Below, piece after piece: positions 1-4,842 of a stretch of DNA of 7,199 nt; within the stretch, counting starts at the first letter, position 1, and each line of letters begins with the position of its first letter. Under the pieces are notes generated by a model. The model had not been told where the DNA came from. It saw only the letters and a list, made by a program, of their open reading frames with translations, and did not search any database. Location: contig CAMJRQ010000061.1 of NCBI GenBank assembly GCA_946408305.1, forward strand, positions 1 to 7,199. Reading direction: 5' to 3'. This DNA is from an uncultured Prevotellaceae bacterium. Its GTDB lineage: Bacteria > Bacteroidota > Bacteroidia > Bacteroidales > Bacteroidaceae. The position numbers and the translations under genes were made by a program.

Positions 1-1
1 G

Positions 2-2143
2 GAGTTCCACCTCTACCCCGACTTCCCCACCGGCGGCAGCATCGACGTGTCGAAGTACAACGACGGAGCCCGTGGCGGCGTGGTGCGCGTGAGGGCCAAG
101 ATTGAGAAGCGCGACCAGAAGACGCTGGCCATCACCGAGCTGCCCTTCGGCAAGACCACCGGCACGGCCAGCAAGCCCAGCGCCTTCATCGACTCGATTC
201 TGAAGGCCGCCGAGCGGGGCAAGATAAAGGTGCGCAAGGTGGAGGACATGACGGCGGCCCAGGTGGAGATACTGGTGCATCTGATGCCCGGCGCTTCGAG
301 CGACAAGACCATCGACGCCCTCTATGCCTGCACCGACTGCGAGGTGTCCATCTCGCCCAACTGCTGCGTCATCGACGAGCGCAAGCCCTGCTTCCTGACG
401 GTGAGCGAGGTGCTGCAGCGCAACGTCGATACCACGCTGGATCTGCTGCGCAAGGAGCGCCTCATACGCCGCGGCGAGCTCATGGAGCAGCTCCACTTTG
501 CCTCGCTCGAGCGCATCTTCATCGAGGAACGCATCTACAAGGACCGCCAATTTGAGAACGCCAAGTCGATGGACGAGGCCTGCCTCTGGATTGACGAACG
601 GCTCACGCCTTGGTACCCCAAGATGGTGCGCGAGGTGACGAAGGACGACATCCTGCGCCTCATGGACATCAAGATGGCCCGCATCCTGAAGTTCAACAAG
701 GACCGCGCCGATGAGCTCATCGCACGCATCAAGGAGGAGGTGGAGCAGATTGACCGCGAACTCTCGAACATGGTGGAGGTGACGAGCGACTGGTTCCGCT
801 TCATCAAAGAGAAATACGGCAAGGACCACCCGCGCCTCACCGAAATCAAGAACTTCGACACCATCACCGCCGCCAAGGTGGTGGAGGCCAACCAGAAGCT
901 CTACATCAACCGCGAGGAGGGCTTCATCGGCACCCAGCTGAAGAAGGACGAATTCGTCTGCAACTGCTCCGACATGGACGACGTCATCATCTTCTACCGC
1001 GACGGCACCTACAAGGTGGTCCACGTGGCCGACAAACTCTTCGTGGGCGAGACGGAACGCTCCAAGGCCGAGAAACGCAAGGCCGAAATCATCCACATCG
1101 ACGTCTTCAAGAAGAACGACTCGCGCACCATCTACAACGCCGTCTACCGCGACGGCAAGTCGGGCGACTGCTACATGAAGCGCTTCAACGTGACCAGCAT
1201 CTCGCGCGACCGTGAAAACGACCTCACGCAGGGCAAGCCCGGCAGCCGCATCCTCTACTTCACCGCCAACCCCAACGGCGAGGCTGAGGTCATCAAGGTC
1301 GTCTTTAAGCCCAGCCCCAACCCGCGCATCAAGCAGACTTTCATCGAGCGCGACTTCAGCGAACTGATGATCAAGGGCCGGCAGAGCCAGGGCAACATTC
1401 TGACGAAGCGCGAGGTGGCCAAGGTGGTGCTTAAAAGCCACGGAGGCAGCACGCTGGGCGGACGCAAGGTGTGGTTCGACCCCGACGTGAAGCGCCTCAA
1501 CTACGACCAGCAGGGCACCTTCCTGGGCGAGTTCAACAGCGACGACCAGATACTCGTCATCCTCGACAACGGCGAATACTACATCACCTCGTTCGACACC
1601 AACAACCACTTCGAGGACAACATCCTGCGCATCGAGAAATTCCAGCCCGACAAGGTGTGGACCGCCGCCCTCTACGACCACGACCAGGGCGACATGCTCT
1701 ATCTGAAACGCTTCGTGCTCGAGGTGAACACGCGCCGCCGCCTCAACCTGCTGGGCGAGAACCCCGAGAACCGCCTCGTGCTCCTCACCGACACGCCCTT
1801 CCCCCGCCTGCTCGTCACGCTCGGAGGCACCGATGCCTACCGCGAACCGCTGGAAATCGATGCCGAGAGCTTCATCGGCGTCAAGGGCTACAAGGCGCGC
1901 GGCAAGCGAGTTACCACGCTGAACGTGGAACGCGTGGAGGAGCTCGAACCCCTCCGCCAGCCCGAAGAGAAACCCGAAGAACCCGAGACGCCGGAAGAGC
2001 CCGAGACGCCCGAACCCGAAGAAGTGCTCGCGCCCGAGACGCCCGAGGCCGTTCAGGAAGTCGAAGAGCCCGACGAACCTCGCCAGAAGAGCGCTCAAGA
2101 CCTGGCCGACGAATCGCGCGGACAACTCCACCTGTTCGATTGA
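2..2143 (+). CDS. parC: DNA topoisomerase IV subunit A (ParC), 5'-partial
   Basis: This is the A subunit of a type IIA topoisomerase, which with ParE passes one DNA duplex through another to decatenate and relax the chromosome. The frame is open from base 2 (713 residues visible) and begins at the PDFPTGG motif, so roughly the first 180-190 residues, including the catalytic tyrosine, lie outside the window. The GTG at 47 is internal (a Val codon), not a start. The order is the remaining breakage-reunion/tower part, a charged helical coiled-coil region (about window residues 130-290), and a C-terminal DNA-binding region from about nt 950 with repeated short beta segments. No canonical GyrA box (QRRGGKG) is seen, which favours topoisomerase IV over gyrase. 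The protein ends in a Pro/Glu-rich tail (about 1961-2092) and the residues GQLHLFD. The next gene starts 1 nt after the stop. Family assignment is secure; the ParC rather than GyrA label is slightly less so. Confidence 0.92.
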   Translation, partial: EFHLYPDFPTGGSIDVSKYNDGARGGVVRVRAKIEKRDQKTLAITELPFGKTTGTASKPSAFIDSILKAAERGKIKVRKVEDMTAAQVEILVHLMPGASSDKTIDALYACTDCEVSISPNCCVIDERKPCFLTVSEVLQRNVDTTLDLLRKERLIRRGELMEQLHFASLERIFIEERIYKDRQFENAKSMDEACLWIDERLTPWYPKMVREVTKDDILRLMDIKMARILKFNKDRADELIARIKEEVEQIDRELSNMVEVTSDWFRFIKEKYGKDHPRLTEIKNFDTITAAKVVEANQKLYINREEGFIGTQLKKDEFVCNCSDMDDVIIFYRDGTYKVVHVADKLFVGETERSKAEKRKAEIIHIDVFKKNDSRTIYNAVYRDGKSGDCYMKRFNVTSISRDRENDLTQGKPGSRILYFTANPNGEAEVIKVVFKPSPNPRIKQTFIERDFSELMIKGRQSQGNILTKREVAKVVLKSHGGSTLGGRKVWFDPDVKRLNYDQQGTFLGEFNSDDQILVILDNGEYYITSFDTNNHFEDNILRIEKFQPDKVWTAALYDHDQGDMLYLKRFVLEVNTRRRLNLLGENPENRLVLLTDTPFPRLLVTLGGTDAYREPLEIDAESFIGVKGYKARGKRVTTLNVERVEELEPLRQPEEKPEEPETPEEPETPEPEEVLAPETPEAVQEVEEPDEPRQKSAQDLADESRGQLHLFD

Positions 2144-2144
2144 G

Positions 2145-2963
2145 ATGAAGCAAATCCTGACCATCGCCCTGTGGCTCGTAGCCCTCGCCGCCAGCCCGCA
2201 GCCACGGGAACACACCAGCAGCACGGCCTGGATGCTGGGGGTGGGCAGGACGCGCCAACTCGACACCTACCTCTCCCCACTCGAATACAGCGGCCCCCAG
2301 TTCACCGCCCTGCGCGAGACACAGCGCCTGACGCAGCGGGCCCACGGCCGCCTCTCGTTTCAGACACTCATGCAGGCCAATTTCTCGTTCACCGAGAACC
2401 AGCCCGCCACGGCCAGCGATTGGGGCGGCGGCATCAGCTACGACCTGGGTTGGCACTACAACTGGTTCCCCGCCCGCGGCCTGCGGCTGATGGCCGGAGG
2501 CATGGCGGGCACAGAAGCCGGTGTCCTCTATAACGACCGCAACGGGAACAATCCCGCCCAGGGCCGTCTGAATGCCGACGTCTCGGCTTCGGTAGGCGCC
2601 GCCTGGCATTTCCGCCTGCGCCGCCAGTCGTTCGGTCTGCGCTATCAGGCCCGCCTGCCGCTCGCCGGCTGCATGTTCTCCCCCAGCTACGGGCAGAGCT
2701 ACTACGAAATCTCGCAGGGCAGCCGCGACCACAACGCCCGTTTCACCCATCCCGCCAATGCGCTCAGCCTCTGGCAGATGGTCACGATAGACATTCCCCT
2801 GAAGCGCTACACGCTGCGCGCCGGCTATCTGGCCGACCTGCGCCAGAGCCATGTGAACCACATTCGTGTGCACGACTATGGCCAGGCCTTTCTCATCGGC
2901 CTCGTGCGCCACTTCCGATTGTTGAACAAGAAAGAACGCGAGGAAGGAGGCCTCGGACTATGA
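2145..2963 (+). CDS. DUF3316-type exported protein, probable envelope protein
   Basis: A 272-residue protein with a short signal peptide (MK, then a hydrophobic core ILTIALWLVALA, probable cleavage around residues 15-17), so it is probably exported. Residues 38-50, QLDTYLSPLEYSG, and the general pattern match what I recall of the Bacteroidetes family DUF3316, whose function is unknown. The body has many short stretches with alternating aromatic and polar residues, for example around residues 145-175 and near the end (GQAFLIGLVRHF). That pattern would fit beta strands, possibly an outer-membrane or periplasmic beta-rich fold; this is inference. The ATG follows the parC TGA by one base and has no clear Shine-Dalgarno of its own, so translation is probably coupled to parC. 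The stop overlaps the next ATG (ATGA). No catalytic motif is recognised. Both the DUF assignment and the envelope location rest on sequence memory and were not searched. Confidence 0.78.
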   Translation: MKQILTIALWLVALAASPQPREHTSSTAWMLGVGRTRQLDTYLSPLEYSGPQFTALRETQRLTQRAHGRLSFQTLMQANFSFTENQPATASDWGGGISYDLGWHYNWFPARGLRLMAGGMAGTEAGVLYNDRNGNNPAQGRLNADVSASVGAAWHFRLRRQSFGLRYQARLPLAGCMFSPSYGQSYYEISQGSRDHNARFTHPANALSLWQMVTIDIPLKRYTLRAGYLADLRQSHVNHIRVHDYGQAFLIGLVRHFRLLNKKEREEGGLGL

Positions 2964-4156
2964 AAGGATACCACTTACACGCGAATCGGCCATTAGAGCA
3001 CCTGGGTCCTTCCTGCGGGATTTCTCCCCTCAGTCCTTCGGACAGCTCCCCTCTGCGAGGGGCGCAATCAGCAACTCTCCCCCTTGCAGAGGGGGAGGTA
3101 GGAGGGGGAGTGGCCGCTAACGGTCCCTTTGGCTTAAAGCGTTTCTTTGCCGTGGTTAGTTGTCTGCTCTCGCTCGCCTGCGGTCTCTTCACCGCCTGCG
3201 TCGAGGAAGACACGTTCACCGACACGCCCGAGGGCAACCTCGAGGCGCTCTGGCAGATGATTGACCAGCACTATTGCTTCCTCCCCTACAAGTCCGAAGC
3301 CATCGGGCTCAACTGGGACCACGTCCGCTCCGTCTATCGCCAGCGCCTCAGCCCCTCGATGTCCCGAGTGCAGCTTTTCGAGGTGCTCAGCGAGATGCTC
3401 TCCGAGCTGCGCGACGGCCATGTTAACCTCTACAGCAGTGCCGACATGGGGCGCTACTGGCACTGGATGGACGACTATCCGCCCCAGTGGGACCACGAAC
3501 TGCGCCGCGCTTATCTGGGACAGGACTACAAGATTGCCGCCGGCCTCAAATATCGCATCCTCGACGACAACATCGGCTACGTCGTCTACGAGAGCTTCAT
3601 GGACGCCTTTGGCGACGGAAACCTCGACGACGTGCTCCACAGCCTGCGCCTCTGCGACGGCCTCATCCTCGACATTCGCGGCAATGGCGGCGGACAGCTC
3701 ACCAATGCCGAGCAACTTGCCGCGCGCTTCACCAACGAGCGGCGCCTCGTGGGCTACATCAGCCACAAGACCGGCCCCGCCCACGATGCCTTCAGTCAGC
3801 CTCAGGCCGAGTACGTAGAGCCCAGCCGCCACATCCGGTGGCAGAAGCCCGTCGTGGTGCTCACCAACCGCGAGTGCTACAGCGCGGCCAATGCCTTCGT
3901 CCGCAACGTGAAGGACTTCCCCCTCGTAACCACCCTTGGCGACACCACGGGCGGCGGCTCGGGCCTTCCCTTCAGCAGCGAGCTGCCCTGCGGATGGGCC
4001 GTGCGCTTCTCGGCCTGCATCATGTACGACGCACAGATGCACCACACCGAGTTTGGCATCGAGCCCGACGTGCGCTGCGAGCTTAGTCCCGACGACGCCG
4101 CCCGCGGCATCGACACGCTCATCGAGGCTGCACGCCGACTGCTGAAAGGGAAATAA
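2960..4156 (+). CDS. S41-family peptidase, probable lipoprotein, with unusual N-terminal extension
   Basis: A serine peptidase of the S41 (C-terminal processing/tricorn-like) family, 398 residues from this ATG. Residues 60-80 form a lipoprotein signal (KR, hydrophobic core, lipobox FTAC with Cys80), so the mature protein would be lipid-anchored. A helical N-terminal domain (about 93-160) ends in LRDGHVNLYS, whose His154 fits the S41B catalytic His. The catalytic domain has LILDIRGNGGG (235-245), NRECYSAANAF with probable nucleophile Ser308, and GDTTGGGSG (327-335). The Ser+25 position that is Lys in CtpA/Tsp is Gly here, so a tricorn/IRBP-like Ser-His-Glu mechanism is more likely. No PDZ domain is evident. 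The ATG overlaps the upstream stop, with AGGAAGGAGG nine bases before it, which is why this start was chosen. However, residues 3-59 derive largely from a GC-rich hairpin element, and a GTG at 3110 (348 residues) would give a normal signal peptide. Substrate is unknown. Confidence 0.87.
   Translation: MKGYHLHANRPLEHLGPSCGISPLSPSDSSPLRGAQSATLPLAEGEVGGGVAANGPFGLKRFFAVVSCLLSLACGLFTACVEEDTFTDTPEGNLEALWQMIDQHYCFLPYKSEAIGLNWDHVRSVYRQRLSPSMSRVQLFEVLSEMLSELRDGHVNLYSSADMGRYWHWMDDYPPQWDHELRRAYLGQDYKIAAGLKYRILDDNIGYVVYESFMDAFGDGNLDDVLHSLRLCDGLILDIRGNGGGQLTNAEQLAARFTNERRLVGYISHKTGPAHDAFSQPQAEYVEPSRHIRWQKPVVVLTNRECYSAANAFVRNVKDFPLVTTLGDTTGGGSGLPFSSELPCGWAVRFSACIMYDAQMHHTEFGIEPDVRCELSPDDAARGIDTLIEAARRLLKGK
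2967..3136. repeat. GC-rich palindromic (REP-like) element inside the 5' end of the S41 gene
   Basis: This segment is unlike the coding DNA around it and is packed with hairpins. CTCCCCCT (3077-3084) pairs with AGGGGGAG (3090-3097) over a 5-nt loop, CCCCTC (3048-3053) pairs with GAGGGG (3057-3062) over TGC, and GTCC (3033-3036) pairs with GGAC (3040-3043). CGGCCA (2987-2992) and TGGCCG (3111-3116) form a wider inverted pair. It encodes a low-complexity Ser/Pro/Gly/Leu-rich stretch lying between Met-Lys and the Lys-Arg of a lipoprotein signal. It resembles the dispersed GC-rich palindromic repeats found between genes in Bacteroidetes, but copy number elsewhere in the genome cannot be seen here. 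Boundaries are approximate. Confidence 0.55.
3100..3112 (+). promoter_or_regulatory. Alternative ribosome-binding site and GTG start for the S41 gene
   Basis: AGGAGG (3100-3105) lies four bases before an in-frame GTG at 3110-3112. Starting here the protein would begin MAANGPFGLKRFFAVV and reach the lipobox FTAC after a 29-residue signal peptide of normal shape. The spacing is a little short, and Bacteroidetes rely little on Shine-Dalgarno pairing, so this is a competing start rather than a firm call. Confidence 0.4.
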
Positions 4157-4172
4157 GAACCCTTGCGGAACG

Positions 4173-4216
4173 GTTTTAACCCCGAATTGGTCGTCAGACC
4201 GGTTCGGGGTTAAAAC
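4173..4216 (+). terminator. Hairpin terminator after the parC-DUF3316-S41 cluster
   Basis: A perfect 14-bp inverted repeat (4173-4186 with 4203-4216, arms GTTTTAACCCCGAA and TTCGGGGTTAAAAC) continues inward through two possible G-T wobbles into GGTC/GACC around a GTCA loop, giving a stem of up to 20 bp. It starts 16 nt after the S41 stop and is followed by ATTTTA, only a weak T-tract. The arms carry TTTT and AAAA at their outer ends, so it could act from either side. Position favours transcription termination or 3'-end stabilisation. Confidence 0.68.
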
Positions 4217-4550
4217 ATTTTACTCATCACGCTTCAAGATTCTTTACCTCAAGGCCGCACAAGCCGCTCGAGGGGGTGCGCGAAAACGCATGTCAAATTG
4301 ACCTATTTTTATGTCGAAAGGTCGAATTTCTGCATCTTTCAGCCAATCCTGAAATCTTAACCAGCTGATAATCAGAACTCCCAAATTTCGCTCGTTGGCC
4401 AGCAAACCGGGGTTCGGGCGGAAACGACGGCATTCTCGCGCAAAGACAACGTGTTGCTTCGGCCGGAACAACGTGTTGCGTGGGCCGAAACTCCACGTTG
4501 TTCCGCCTCGGGCGGGCCTTTGCGACAAAACAGGAAGAACGAAATGTAAC
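4217..4550. other. Intergenic region between convergent units, no supported gene
   Basis: This stretch lies between the ends of two converging transcription units. The part from 4217 to about 4400 is richer in A/T than the neighbouring genes and I find no convincing coding region, RNA gene or promoter in it. The part from about 4440 to 4510 holds two 22-bp tandem units and a 12-bp inverted repeat, listed separately. Open frames crossing it on the minus strand run through the tRNA gene and are not credible as proteins. The whole stretch could be a dispersed non-coding repeat or a decayed remnant; only a genome-wide comparison would tell. Confidence 0.6.
4446..4505. repeat. 22-bp tandem repeat with overlapping 12-bp inverted repeat
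   Basis: Two adjacent 22-bp units, 4446-4467 and 4468-4489, both start with ACAACGTGTTGC and agree at 19 of 22 positions. A third, more diverged ACG(T)TTG-containing segment follows. In addition CGGAACAACGTG (4464-4475) and CACGTTGTTCCG (4494-4505) are perfect reverse complements separated by 18 nt, so the second unit can fold into a hairpin. There are too few units, and no unique spacers, for a CRISPR array. Function is unknown; an interspersed repeat or protein-binding site are both possible. Confidence 0.7.
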
Positions 4551-4578
4551 AAAAAAAACGCAGAGGAGGGCTCTGCGT
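4551..4578 (-). terminator. Rho-independent terminator of the tRNA-Leu unit
   Basis: Read on the minus strand, an 8-bp stem ACGCAGAG/CTCTGCGT with a 5-nt loop runs directly into eight T residues (complement of 4551-4558, the first T being shared with the stem). This is a textbook intrinsic terminator. It lies about 80 nt beyond the 3' end of the tRNA-Leu gene and points in the same direction, so it most likely ends that transcript. Confidence 0.87.
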
Positions 4579-4583
4579 GTAAA

Positions 4584-4658
4584 ATATTCCCCCAAGTGCG
4601 GGGCATGGGACCCTCCCCTGCGTGTTCCCACAGAGGGAGGGGGCCCGGAGGGGAGTTG
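4584..4658. repeat. GC-rich palindromic segment in the tRNA-Leu 3' trailer
   Basis: Between the tRNA and its terminator lies a very GC-rich stretch with several nested inverted repeats: CCCTCCC (4611-4617) with GGGAGGG (4635-4641), GTG/CAC inside that loop, GGGCCC at 4641-4646, and runs of C and G flanking AAGTGC near 4589-4603. On the minus strand it begins CAACTCCCC, close to the CAACTCTCCCC at 3072-3083 of the element in the S41 gene, and both contain CTCTG followed by G-rich arms. It may therefore be a relative of that element, although shared base composition could also explain this. It would be transcribed as part of the pre-tRNA trailer. Confidence 0.45.
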
Positions 4659-4740
4659 TACGCCTGATAAGACTCGAACTTACACGCCCGAAGGCACCAG
4701 ATCCTAAGTCTGGCGTGTCTACCAATTCCACCACAAGCGC
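4659..4740 (-). tRNA. tRNA-Leu (anticodon UAG)
   Basis: An 82-nt class II tRNA on the minus strand. The acceptor arm pairs GCGCTTG with CAGGCGT (G-T wobbles at 1-72 and 5-68), and the discriminator base is A, as expected for leucine. The anticodon arm is CCAGA-CTTAGGA-TCTGG, giving anticodon TAG (complement of 4704-4706), which reads CUA and related CUN codons. The variable arm of 13 nt (TGCC-TTCG-GGCG plus T) is the long arm of Leu/Ser/Tyr tRNAs. The T arm is GTAAG-TTCGAGT-CTTAT, and the D-arm region holds GGTGGAATTGGTAGACAC, typical of bacterial leucine tRNAs. CCA is not encoded, so it must be added by the nucleotidyltransferase. It has its own promoter upstream and a terminator about 80 nt downstream. 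Confidence 0.97.
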
Positions 4741-4753
4741 AACTTAGACGCGG

Positions 4754-4784
4754 CAAATATACACCTTTTCGACGAAACAACAAA
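4754..4784 (-). promoter_or_regulatory. Bacteroidetes-type promoter for tRNA-Leu
   Basis: On the minus strand TATATTTG (complement of 4754-4761) is an exact match to the Bacteroidetes -7 consensus TAnnTTTG. A TTTG (complement of 4781-4784) lies 19 nt upstream, matching the -33 element and its usual spacing. Transcription should begin a few bases downstream, leaving only a very short leader before the tRNA 5' end at 4740. The -33 box coincides with the outer end of the M16 terminator stem. Confidence 0.82.
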
Positions 4785-4817
4785 GGGAAGCAGGCATTTT
4801 TCGCCTGCTTCCCTTTG
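4781..4817 (-). terminator. Hairpin terminator of the M16 peptidase gene
   Basis: A perfect 15-bp inverted repeat (4781-4795 with 4803-4817, core AAGGGAAGCAGGC) with a 7-nt loop lies 25 nt beyond the stop of the M16 gene. In the minus-strand direction the stem is followed by TTGTTTCG, a moderately T-rich tail. No T-tract follows on the plus strand, so it serves the M16 gene rather than the converging genes. Confidence 0.82.
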
Positions 4818-4842
4818 CGTCAGCGCCGATGAGGGTGACGCC

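Noticed and set aside
47..49. GTG at 47 as the start of the topoisomerase gene
   Set aside because: The frame is open from base 2 and encodes the conserved PDFPTGG segment upstream of this codon, so it is an internal Val codon of a truncated gene.
2..2143. Identification of the first gene as GyrA
   Set aside because: No QRRGGKG-type gyrase box is visible in the C-terminal region, and the sequence and tail fit the Bacteroidetes topoisomerase IV A subunit better.
1911..2912. Long minus-strand open frame (333 codons) opposite the parC end and the DUF3316 gene
   Set aside because: It lies antisense to two well-supported genes. In DNA with strong G/C third positions, stop-free antisense frames are expected; the product shows no recognisable family or signal.
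3134..4045. Minus-strand open frame (303 codons) antisense to the S41 gene
   Set aside because: It is Ala/Val/Glu-rich as expected from reversed GC-rich codons, and the plus strand carries clear S41 motifs.
4446..4511. Possible CRISPR-like array
   Set aside because: The two clear units are directly adjacent with no unique spacers, the third is degenerate, and no cas gene is present.
4395..4667. Plus-strand open frame of 90 codons in the intergenic gap
   Set aside because: It crosses the tandem repeat, the oligo-A/terminator and the GC-rich palindrome and enters the tRNA; it has no start signals and no recognisable domain.
4244..4783. Minus-strand open frame (179 codons) covering the intergenic gap
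   Set aside because: It reads straight through the tRNA-Leu gene, its promoter and its terminator. It could at most be a remnant within a non-coding repeat.
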